In this document: piece by piece, positions 1 to 5,572 of the stretch
How the letters are laid out: every line of letters begins with the position of its first letter
Position numbering within the stretch: the first letter of the stretch is position 1
NCBI GenBank assembly: GCA_036266155.1
Contig: DATANR010000275.1
Coordinates: 1-5,572 of the forward strand
Direction of reading: 5' to 3'
Length of the DNA: 5,572 nt
Origin: SIAJ01 sp036266155
GTDB lineage: Bacteria; Planctomycetota; Planctomycetia; Gemmatales; Gemmataceae
Program-made: the position numbers and the translations under genes
The notes under the pieces: generated by a model
Seen by the model: the letters and a program-made list of their open reading frames with translations, nothing else
What the model was told of the DNA's origin: nothing
Databases searched by the model: none

Positions 1-51
1 CGAGGCGTAAGCCCGACGTGCTTCATTGCTACACGTCGGGCTTACGCCTCG
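1..51. repeat. Perfect 20-bp inverted repeat (hairpin element)
   Basis: The arms at 1-20 and 32-51 are exact reverse complements, separated by an 11-nt loop (21-31). Each arm contains the word CGTAAGCCCGACGTG or its complement. The element begins at the window edge, so it may extend further left. It lies 15 nt beyond the stop codon of the minus-strand gene at 67-573, so it would be transcribed at that gene's 3' end and could act as a transcript-end structure or terminator. On the plus-strand side no T-run follows position 51; the side where a minus-strand U-tract would fall is outside the window. Similar GC-rich AGCCCGACG-type intergenic palindromes are, to my recollection, common in planctomycete genomes. 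The repeat structure itself is certain; its role is inference. Confidence 0.9.
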
Positions 52-66
52 ACGTTCGCCTTGTTC

Positions 67-573
67 TCACTTCTTGCGTGTCTGTTTCGCCACCAACTCC
101 ACGACCACTTTTTTGTCTGGCCCTGTTGCGGTGACCGTCCATTCGACGTGATCCCTGTCGATGAACCGGTAGGTGCCGTCGTGCTTGTTCGTGCCGTCGC
201 TGCCGGTCCATTTCATGGTCTGCGTCGCTTCGTCCCACGTTCCGAGGAGCGCGATCGTGATGGCATCATCAATGAAACAGCTCCGATACGCCTTGACGTT
301 CGAGTCGTAGGTTATCAAGAAGTGTGCTTCCTTCTTGGACGCGAGATTCAAGTCCTCCGAGAGGACGAACTGCCCCTCCTTCGACCACTTGCGGATCTCG
401 GTAGTCTTGTATGTGTCGCCGGACGGCTTGACCGTGATTTCGGTCTCCCAGTTGCCGATGAATCGTTCGAGGACTTGAAGTTCGGCAGATCGCTTCGGCG
501 CGTCGTCGGCGCACAAGGTCGTCGGAATGCCGGCGAACACCAGGATTGCAATTGCAGTCGTCACTCGTCGCAT
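67..573 (-). CDS. Small secreted DUF1579-like protein
   Basis: A 168-residue protein with an N-terminal signal peptide: basic MRR start, hydrophobic segment at about residues 5-20, and likely cleavage after Ala22 (LCA|DD). The mature part begins with LQVLERFIGNWETEI (residues 32-46), the hallmark opening of DUF1579-type and lipocalin-like small beta-barrel proteins (L-x-x-x-x-G-x-W). Alternating beta strands follow, with a WSKEGQFV segment (63-70), LLGTWDEATQTMKW (109-122) and DGTYRFIDRDHVEW (132-145). The reaction is unknown; the family is often annotated only as a hypothetical secreted protein. The ATG at 571-573 is supported by a GAGG sequence (580-583) six nt upstream and by the signal peptide starting directly at it. 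The gene is divergent from the ThuA-like gene and is followed by the hairpin at 1-51. Coding status and export are well supported; the family call is from motif recognition only. Confidence 0.85.
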   Translation of the reverse strand: MRRVTTAIAILVFAGIPTTLCADDAPKRSAELQVLERFIGNWETEITVKPSGDTYKTTEIRKWSKEGQFVLSEDLNLASKKEAHFLITYDSNVKAYRSCFIDDAITIALLGTWDEATQTMKWTGSDGTNKHDGTYRFIDRDHVEWTVTATGPDKKVVVELVAKQTRKK

Positions 574-641
574 GGTCGGCCTCGCGCTGAGGGATTGATG
601 TGCATCACTCTCGCGAATTCTAGGCCGTCGACGGCGGACGA

Positions 642-752
642 CTACGGGAGTGGCACATCCCGCAAATCGAACGCGACGATCTGCTCCTTCTGTCCGATCA
701 CAACGCAGAGCTTCAAAATCAGGTTGTCTCCGGTTGCCGGGGTTAGGTGCAA
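642..752 (-). pseudogene. Possible C-terminal remnant of a lost gene
   Basis: On the minus strand, 36 codons lie open between an upstream in-frame TAG (753-755) and a terminal TAG (642-644). The second part reads like genuine protein, with LILKLCVVIGQKEQ followed by IVAFDLRDVPLP and the stop. That is two alternating beta strands and a proline-rich end, and about three quarters of third codon positions are G or C. There is no ATG and no room for a normal start, because the 5' part of the ThuA-like gene occupies the upstream side. I infer a 3' gene fragment left after deletion or rearrangement. It lies on the same strand as, and 68 nt upstream of, the DUF1579-like gene, so the two may once have been adjacent genes. 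The parent family is not recognised. Chance coding appearance in GC-rich DNA is a real alternative. Confidence 0.27.
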
Positions 753-761
753 CTACAACCT
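721..761 (+). other. Possible stem-loop in the ThuA-like gene leader
   Basis: AGGTTGT (721-727) and ACAACCT (755-761) can form a 7-bp stem, with a smaller CCGG-TTG-CCGG hairpin (730-740) inside the 27-nt loop. It ends 42 nt before the ATG of the ThuA-like gene and overlaps the upstream end of the proposed gene remnant. No T-tract follows, so it is not a clear terminator. It could be a leader structure or chance pairing. No convincing -35/-10 pair is visible in 574-803 in either direction; TAGAAT on the minus strand (617-622) and TTAGAT on the plus strand (761-766) are isolated -10-like words only. Confidence 0.2.
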
Positions 762-803
762 TAGATTAGCAGCCAGACGTCCAAACCCGTCGAGGACCCT
801 GCC

Positions 804-1754
804 ATGCGCCAGCAATCCACGCGTCGACATTTCCTGCGGGCATCGACTGTAGCCCTCGGTTCGAGCCTTCTCAGCAGTTCTTCCGCGCCATGCGATGCGC
901 GTGAGAAGCCGGTCCGGGTCGTCGTGTGGGACGAACAGCAGCCAGCCCAAAAGCAGGCGTACGACAATTTCCTCGGTAACTGGATCGCCCGCTACCTGGA
1001 GTCCCGGCCAGGACTTTCTGTGAAATCGGTCAAACAGGATGACCCTGGCCACGGGATGCCGGACGAGATTCTTGACGCCTGCGACGTGCTGATTTGGTGG
1101 GGACACGTGCGGCAGAAAGAGATCACGCCCGAGGCCGGGCGCAGGATCGTCGATCGTATCGTTGCCGGCCGACTGTCCCTGGTTGCCCTGCATTCGGCCC
1201 ATTGGTCCACGCCGTTTGTCGAAGCGATGAACGAGCGAACCCGGAGAGACGCCGAGAAGCGCTACCCGGCCGGCGGGCCGGAAAAGGTGGAACTCGTGTA
1301 TGTTCCCCCGGCGCAACGGTACACGGTGCCCAAGGCGGACGCTCGCATCACCCCATATGACGAAGTCCTCAAGTTCCCGAGCGGCGGGATGAAGGTGACC
1401 GTCCATCAGCCGATCTGCTGCTTCCCGGCCTATCGTGCGGACGGCAAGCCTAGCACCATCCGGGTTCTGAAGCCCGACCACCCCATAGTCAAGGACGTAC
1501 CGAAAGAGTTCGTCCTGCCGCACACCGAAATGTACGCCGAGCCGTTCCACGTGCCCGATCCGGACGTGGTGCTATTGGAAGAGCGCTGGGCAAGCGGCGA
1601 CTGGTTCCGCAGCGGGTGCCTGTGGGAGTTAGGCAAAGGCAAAGTCTTCTACGTTCGCCCCGGACACGAAACATTTGCTGTGTACAAGGAGAAGCCGATG
1701 CTCCGACTCCTGGAGAACGCGGCCCGTTGGCTGGCCGGGCAGCCCCGATATTGA
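804..1754 (+). CDS. Tat-exported ThuA-like (trehalose utilization) domain protein
   Basis: A 316-residue protein. The N-terminus STRRHFLRA (residues 5-13) is a twin-arginine signal with both arginines, Phe and Leu in place, followed by a weakly hydrophobic Ser/Ala-rich stretch (14-29). Export by Tat to the periplasm as a folded protein is therefore likely. The remainder matches the ThuA family, a class I glutamine amidotransferase-like fold. Visible elements are VRVVVWDEQQP (37-47), DVLIWWGHVRQ (94-104), LVALHSAHW (126-134), LPHTEMYAEPF (238-248), and the C-terminal GKGKVFYVRPGHE (277-289) with a final helix RLLENAARWLAG (301-312). ThuA was named from rhizobial trehalose catabolism and related members are linked to sugar oxidation, but the substrate here cannot be read from sequence. 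GAGGA (792-796) lies seven nt before the ATG and the Tat motif begins immediately, fixing the start. It converges with the large gene to the right across 43 nt. Confidence 0.92.
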   Translation: MRQQSTRRHFLRASTVALGSSLLSSSSAPCDAREKPVRVVVWDEQQPAQKQAYDNFLGNWIARYLESRPGLSVKSVKQDDPGHGMPDEILDACDVLIWWGHVRQKEITPEAGRRIVDRIVAGRLSLVALHSAHWSTPFVEAMNERTRRDAEKRYPAGGPEKVELVYVPPAQRYTVPKADARITPYDEVLKFPSGGMKVTVHQPICCFPAYRADGKPSTIRVLKPDHPIVKDVPKEFVLPHTEMYAEPFHVPDPDVVLLEERWASGDWFRSGCLWELGKGKVFYVRPGHETFAVYKEKPMLRLLENAARWLAGQPRY

Positions 1755-1797
1755 TTGTCTTCCTCCCGCCAGCGTTGGTGTAGCGTACAAGTAGATT

Positions 1798-4700
1798 TCA
1801 GTTCGCCACGAAAACATTCGAAAAGGTTGCCGTCGCCAACTGCGTCGCATCGTGCGACGTCACGATCAGGCCAGCCTGAGCCGACGCGGGCATCGATATG
1901 GTGACCGCGTCGCCAATGCGGCTCCAGTGTTGGCCGTCCGTCGAGTAATAGCCCGCAAACGAGTTCCCGCTGCGTACGAGTTTCAGCCACAGCGGACCGT
2001 TCGCGGCAGCGCCGATGGACACGGGCGCCGAGCGATAACCCGAGCGCGTCTCGAATTGCACACCGTTGTCGGGCGTCAGGAAAATGCCGGCGAACTGGTC
2101 GCTGGCGCCGACGCCGGTGCGCATCATCAAGCCGGCCTTCGCCCAACCGTGCGTCCGCTCCAAACTGTCGACGTGGGCGACGATGGACACATCGCCACTA
2201 ACGGTCCTGTGCGCGAATTCAAATTGGTCAGCCGAGCCCCAGATGTTCTCACCAGCTCCCTGGATGGACCAGGCGATGCCGTCGAACGCAACGGAGCCCG
2301 CGATTTCGGGCGAGCCGACGGAGTCCGCCGTCCAACTGCTCGGCAAGCCCGCGGCCGGTGGCGCCAGGGACACCACAGTCGGGGCGGGAGGCGGTGGTGC
2401 ACTGGCTGTGTTCACCGCGGCTACCGCCGGGATACCGCCGACGCGGGCGTCGATGCCGCGGATCAACGGATAGCTGTCCGCGTTGATCGCGTCATCCAGG
2501 TGCCACTGATCGTACGTGCCCAGGACATCCAGGTCGCCGCCTGCCTGGAAGAAGTCGTCGATCGCCGCCGCCATCACGTCGGCGGCTCGGCTATCGCGGT
2601 ACTTGGCGTAACTCTGAATCGGAACCGAGTCGACATCGCCGCCGAGCGACCAGCCACCTTCGTAAGCGACCACCTTCAAACCGTAGGCTTTGGCATACTG
2701 AGCCTGAGCCGCGAGTTGGGTCTCGTAATCGAACTGGGACACTTGCCCCGCGGCTTGGCCGCCGCCGGGAATATTCGATGCGAAGATCGCGTCGGTGCTC
2801 GCCACGCGCACATCGTCGATCAGCGTCGTCTGGCGTGCGGATCCGCGACCGACGATTCGGAAAGCATGGCGACCGGGGCCAGACACATAGACGGGGACCG
2901 TGCCATAGTCGGTGAAGGAAGAAGCATCTCGGCCGTAGCCAGTGCCGGGCGTCCATGGGCCTGCGTTTGGATTTAGATCTTGCGCGTTCGGCGTCACCCG
3001 TTGATCGTCGAAATAGAAGTCGAGCGGATTGCACATGTTCGGATCGAGTTCGGCCGCGGCCTTGAAGTCGAGCGCGTACACTCCGGCACGTGGAAAATCG
3101 ATGTTCACGGCGACTGTCGCAGTCCCGGAAATGTACAGCGCCTGTGACCCGGCCGGTGTAGCCGGCACGGCCCCGATGCCGTTGACGGCAATGCGGGCAT
3201 TGCCTTCGGACCCCGGCACGTTGCGATAGATGCCGGCGTCGCCGCTGAATACCCACGGGATGCCCGCCGGCGCGACCTGCGCCTGGCCGGCGTTGATCGG
3301 CACGCCCTCGAAACTCCCGTCGGGTACGAAGATGTCGTTTACCAAACCGCGGGGATTCGAGGCGCCGAAGTAGGAAGCCCCGCCGGCACCGCAGACAAAG
3401 TAGTTCACCGGATGCGGGTTCGGGACGTGCACGATGCCATCAGCATTGTTGAAGAAGTTGTCGATGAACTTTAGAGCTTCGACCGCAGTGCCCTGCTCGT
3501 TATCGTACTGGTATTCGAGCACGGTGCGTACGCGGTCCCCCATTGCGGCATCGCCGAACACCGAGCGAAATGTGTTGCTGGCCTGGACCGTCTTCAGCGC
3601 CGCCCAGCGTCGGAAGTCGCCCTGCGGACGGTGACCGTCAAAGTTGATCACCTGCCCATCGGGGGTGTTGTTCGCGACCGCTGCACGGGCGGCGTCGGAA
3701 GCTATCTGCGCTTGGCTGAATGCCCAGTTCCAGACCTCATTGCCAAATTCAACGTACACGCGGAGGTTGGGGTTCAGCCCGGGATAGACCGGATTGTCGA
3801 CGGAACTCGTGTACGGGTTCACGCCATCCGATCCATAGCGAATGAGGTTCGCGAGCTTGCTGACGTAATCGGGCGATGCGTTGACCGGCAGCGTGATGTA
3901 GAGGTCCTTGCCCGTCTCGTTGGCGAGCATCACCTCGTTTTCCCACACGGCATGCCGATCGCCGAAGGCAGCCTTCAGGTTGCCGGGCAACATACGATCC
4001 GACCACTCGCGTTCGGCATTGAAATTGGCAGTCAGATAACGAAGTGTTGTGAAGCGGGCGAACGCGGTCTTCACATTGCTGTCGAACAATTCGCCAGATG
4101 CGAACGTCGTGGTTGATCCAGGCGCGATCGGCCGGAGCATCTGGACGTTCGTGATGCCCGAATTCTCCGGACTATTTGGAGTTCGTTGCGTGTGGCGAAA
4201 GTTCAGGGCCAGTAAATCGGTCCCGGCAATGACCATCTGGGCAGTCGTCGTGTTGCTGCCCGCGTCATAGCCGACGCCGGCCGGCAGCGTCGAACCGTAG
4301 TTGACACCGTTCACCGCGAACTGGCCGCGGCCCATCCAACTGGCGACCTCGGCACGGCCCGTAAACGTCAACAGATACGTGCCTGCGGTCTTGGTCGGGT
4401 CTTGACCTTCCCAGAAGATGTGCCCGGCATCGCCAAGCGGCCAGCCGGCCGCGTCGGTCGCGACGTTCGGGCGATTGAAATAGTCAACGACGTCGCCCCA
4501 CTCGGCACGCCCGCTCTTGGTGGCGTCGGCATACAAGTTGTAGTCGTAGGTGACCGCATTCACGCCAATGCTGGTGGCCGGCTCGATCGCTTCTTCCGGC
4601 GTGCTGTTGCTCGACCAGTGCAATTTGGCCGTGCCGGCGCCACCGAGTTCGTAGTACTCCATCCGCAGGTCGTACGACTGGCTGGCGATCATCGTGTAAG

Positions 4701-5157
4701 TGCCGGTGTCGACCATGGCACCGTGTGCGGCCCAGTGGTCGATCAGCGGCGTCCAGTTCGCGGAGCCGGTGGGCCGAATCCACAAGCGCACGCCGTCGTC
4801 GCTCGTCGTCTTGAACGTATACGTCTCGTTGAAGCGCGGCACGATCGATCCAGTCCAGCGCACGGAGAAATTGTCAGGGCCGACGGCTTGGTAGCTGGGC
4901 GAATTGGAGCCACCGGGGGATTTGAATTGCCAGTCGAAATCGATGCGGACGTCGCGGCGTGAGAACGCAGGGGTTCCACTGAGATTGGCGTTGGCGAAGT
5001 AGTCCCCCTGAATTCCCCCGGCGGTGAATCCCCCGCCAACAGACGGGATCTCACGCCCTTCCAATTTGTCGAGCGCAAGCCTTGACCACCGAACCGTTCG
5101 CCTCGCGGTTGTGATGAACCAGCGCAGCAAGTTCTGCGTGAATGAGTCGAAGATCAT
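1798..5157 (-). CDS. Large multidomain exported glycoside-hydrolase-like protein (PA14, barrel, DUF1349)
   Basis: A 1119-residue protein counted from the ATG at 5155-5157. The N-terminal 40 residues are basic and end in RLALDKLEGREIPS (26-39), the planctomycete LExLExRxxP-type export-associated motif; a classical signal peptide is not evident. A PA14 domain follows (about 49-190, with TSDDGVRLWIRP at 118-129 and a LIDHWAAHG segment), usually carbohydrate-binding. A beta-rich domain with GWPLGD and HIFWEGQ covers about 200-343. A barrel follows, with strands LRYLTANFN (372-380), LYITLPV (419-425), LRVYVEFGNEVWN (465-477) and VVAYEGGWSLGG (829-840), then LDVLGTYDQW and YPLIRGID. Glu474 in GNE and Glu833 in YEGG sit where clan GH-A enzymes place acid/base and nucleophile. 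A beta-sandwich, starting PDGSFEG and ending TTLIDDVRV, is inserted at about 607-788. After a Pro-rich linker (APPPPAPT) comes a C-terminal DUF1349/laminin-G-like domain (about 939-1119). Likely role: surface or secreted polysaccharide degradation or binding. Domain order is clear; activity and substrate are inferred. Confidence 0.9.
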   Translation of the reverse strand: MIFDSFTQNLLRWFITTARRTVRWSRLALDKLEGREIPSVGGGFTAGGIQGDYFANANLSGTPAFSRRDVRIDFDWQFKSPGGSNSPSYQAVGPDNFSVRWTGSIVPRFNETYTFKTTSDDGVRLWIRPTGSANWTPLIDHWAAHGAMVDTGTYTMIASQSYDLRMEYYELGGAGTAKLHWSSNSTPEEAIEPATSIGVNAVTYDYNLYADATKSGRAEWGDVVDYFNRPNVATDAAGWPLGDAGHIFWEGQDPTKTAGTYLLTFTGRAEVASWMGRGQFAVNGVNYGSTLPAGVGYDAGSNTTTAQMVIAGTDLLALNFRHTQRTPNSPENSGITNVQMLRPIAPGSTTTFASGELFDSNVKTAFARFTTLRYLTANFNAEREWSDRMLPGNLKAAFGDRHAVWENEVMLANETGKDLYITLPVNASPDYVSKLANLIRYGSDGVNPYTSSVDNPVYPGLNPNLRVYVEFGNEVWNWAFSQAQIASDAARAAVANNTPDGQVINFDGHRPQGDFRRWAALKTVQASNTFRSVFGDAAMGDRVRTVLEYQYDNEQGTAVEALKFIDNFFNNADGIVHVPNPHPVNYFVCGAGGASYFGASNPRGLVNDIFVPDGSFEGVPINAGQAQVAPAGIPWVFSGDAGIYRNVPGSEGNARIAVNGIGAVPATPAGSQALYISGTATVAVNIDFPRAGVYALDFKAAAELDPNMCNPLDFYFDDQRVTPNAQDLNPNAGPWTPGTGYGRDASSFTDYGTVPVYVSGPGRHAFRIVGRGSARQTTLIDDVRVASTDAIFASNIPGGGQAAGQVSQFDYETQLAAQAQYAKAYGLKVVAYEGGWSLGGDVDSVPIQSYAKYRDSRAADVMAAAIDDFFQAGGDLDVLGTYDQWHLDDAINADSYPLIRGIDARVGGIPAVAAVNTASAPPPPAPTVVSLAPPAAGLPSSWTADSVGSPEIAGSVAFDGIAWSIQGAGENIWGSADQFEFAHRTVSGDVSIVAHVDSLERTHGWAKAGLMMRTGVGASDQFAGIFLTPDNGVQFETRSGYRSAPVSIGAAANGPLWLKLVRSGNSFAGYYSTDGQHWSRIGDAVTISMPASAQAGLIVTSHDATQLATATFSNVFVAN

Positions 5158-5165
5158 CCGGCGAT

Positions 5166-5171
5166 TCCTTT
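5166..5171 (-). promoter_or_regulatory. Shine-Dalgarno site deciding the start of the large gene
   Basis: The minus strand reads AAAGGA here, eight nt before the ATG at 5155-5157. The same reading frame is open further upstream to another ATG at 5236-5238. That longer version would start within a few nt of the predicted transcription start, would have no leader for a ribosome site, and would translate the palindromic repeat into an unconvincing ATGRMPAPLRP peptide. The start at 5157 is therefore preferred. Confidence 0.8.
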
Positions 5172-5199
5172 CGCTGGGCTCCGAACATGGGCGTAGAGG

Positions 5200-5218
5200 C
5201 GCCGGCATCCTGCCGGTG
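5200..5218. repeat. Small palindromic repeat (CCGGCA-TCC-TGCCGG) in the leader
   Basis: CCGGCA (5202-5207) and TGCCGG (5211-5216) pair around a three-nt TCC spacer, extended by one G-T and one C-G pair. On the minus strand it reads GGCAGGATGCCGG. Words of this kind are, to my recollection, scattered in many copies through planctomycete genomes and give rise to spurious AGRMPAP-like peptides in annotations. It lies in the predicted 5' untranslated leader of the large gene, between promoter and ribosome site, so it would be a small hairpin in that transcript. The palindrome is seen directly; membership in a dispersed family is from memory. Confidence 0.5.
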
Positions 5219-5240
5219 GCGATGAAGTGAGGGAACATGC

Positions 5241-5269
5241 CTTCTAAATCGACGCGGCCGATCTGTCAA
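5241..5269 (-). promoter_or_regulatory. Sigma70-type promoter of the large gene
   Basis: The minus strand carries a perfect -35 TTGACA (5264-5269), an exact 17-nt spacer, and a -10 TAGAAG (5241-5246, four of six consensus positions). Transcription would start near 5234, giving a leader of about 77 nt up to the ATG at 5157. This gives the large gene its own promoter, downstream of the partial gene at the right edge. The rest of the 5239-5368 intergenic stretch shows only weak short stems (CTTCA/TGAAG at 5286-5303, CCGT/ACGG at 5329-5340) and no convincing terminator. Confidence 0.65.
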
Positions 5270-5368
5270 TAGTCCAGTGGTGAAACTTCAGAAAACATTG
5301 AAGCGACTGTGTATTCTTTAAGCTAACGCCGTCCAAACGGTGCCCAAGTCCAACACGCAGAAGCCGGG

Positions 5369-5572
5369 TTACGCCGTGTGCCGCGTCAGATACGCACGCT
5401 TGAACTCTCGCGGGCTGCCCGCATCCGCTTGCTCCACCCAGACGACCACGAAGCGCGGCGACGACGCGCCGGTCGGGATGCGCACTTCGTCGCCATCCGC
5501 ATATGTCACCGTCGCTGCGCCCGGCAGGCGCGTGCAGCCGTCGAGCACGTCGGCGGTCGCATCGAGCACGAG
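5369..5572 (-). CDS. C-terminal part of an unrecognised protein, cut by the window edge
   Basis: The last 67 codons of a minus-strand gene that stays open to the right edge; the stop is TAA at 5369-5371. No ATG is present. An in-frame GTG at 5567-5569 exists but, right at the edge, is more likely an internal valine. Third positions are very GC-rich and the protein looks genuine. It has a TVTYADGDEVRIPTG segment, a hydrophobic strand RFVVVWVEQ, and a basic ending REFKRAYLTRHTA. I do not recognise the family. It is in the same direction as the large gene, with its stop 130 nt before the alternative ATG of that gene, but the promoter at 5241-5269 suggests separate transcription. Confidence 0.6.
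   Translation of the reverse strand, partial: LVLDATADVLDGCTRLPGAATVTYADGDEVRIPTGASSPRFVVVWVEQADAGSPREFKRAYLTRHTA

Noticed and set aside
61..852. Plus-strand open frame (263 codons) across the DUF1579-like gene and the intergenic region
   Set aside because: It is antisense to a gene with a signal peptide and family motif, runs through intergenic DNA, and overlaps the start of the ThuA-like gene.
753..1550. Minus-strand open frame (265 codons) opposite the ThuA-like gene
   Set aside because: It mirrors the ThuA-like coding region, which has an export signal, ribosome site and family motifs; the antisense translation has none.
1722..1797. Terminator between the convergent genes
   Set aside because: Only a 5-bp GCCCG/CGGGC pairing inside the end of the ThuA-like gene and an imperfect CCAGCGTTGG word in the 43-nt gap are visible, with no T-run after either; not enough to call a terminator.
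1852..2976. Long plus-strand open frame (374 codons) opposite the large gene
   Set aside because: It lies wholly antisense to well-supported domain-containing coding sequence, its translation is Arg/Ala/Val-rich and low in structure, and it has no family features. It is a typical antisense shadow in GC-rich DNA.
5158..5238. N-terminal extension of the large protein from the ATG at 5238
   Set aside because: It would start at or before the predicted transcript start, lacks a ribosome site, and encodes the translated palindromic repeat; the ATG at 5157 has a good AAAGGA.
5286..5303. CTTCA/TGAAG hairpin as terminator of the partial right-edge gene
   Set aside because: The stem is only five AT-containing pairs with an eight-nt loop and no following T-tract on the minus strand.

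Overview
The window looks like chromosomal DNA from a GC-rich planctomycete, most likely the Gemmata group (Gemmataceae). This rests on three things. The large protein carries an N-terminal LDKLEGREIPS motif of the LExLExRxxP type typical of planctomycete exported proteins. It is accompanied by a Tat-exported ThuA-like protein and a small secreted DUF1579-like protein, both frequent in these genomes. Short GC-rich palindromic intergenic repeats of a planctomycete style are also present. The assignment is an inference from family knowledge, not from a database search.

Layout, left to right. Positions 1-51 form a perfect 20-bp inverted repeat with an 11-nt loop. A small secreted protein (67-573, minus strand, DUF1579-like) ends 15 nt from it. 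A 230-bp divergent intergenic region (574-803) follows. It contains a 36-codon open stretch on the minus strand (642-752) that reads like the C-terminal end of a lost gene, plus a possible stem near the next gene. A Tat-exported ThuA-like protein (804-1754, plus strand) comes next. It converges, with a 43-nt gap, on a large multidomain protein (1798-5157, minus strand, 1119 aa): PA14 domain, beta-rich domain, glycoside-hydrolase-like barrel with an inserted beta-sandwich, and a C-terminal DUF1349/concanavalin-like domain. Its upstream region holds a Shine-Dalgarno sequence, a small palindromic repeat and a strong sigma70-type promoter. These place the start at 5157 rather than at the upstream ATG at 5238. 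A partial minus-strand gene of unknown function (5369-5572) runs off the right edge.

Together the three complete genes suggest extracytoplasmic carbohydrate handling. The large protein would be a surface or secreted polysaccharide-active or polysaccharide-binding protein, and the ThuA-like protein would act on sugars in the periplasm. The DUF1579-like protein has no known reaction. The genes are not one operon (divergent, then convergent), so functional linkage is only suggested. I see no mobile element, CRISPR array, RNA gene or clear new multi-gene system. The most interesting points are the architecture of the large protein, its promoter-proximal repeat and the gene remnant.
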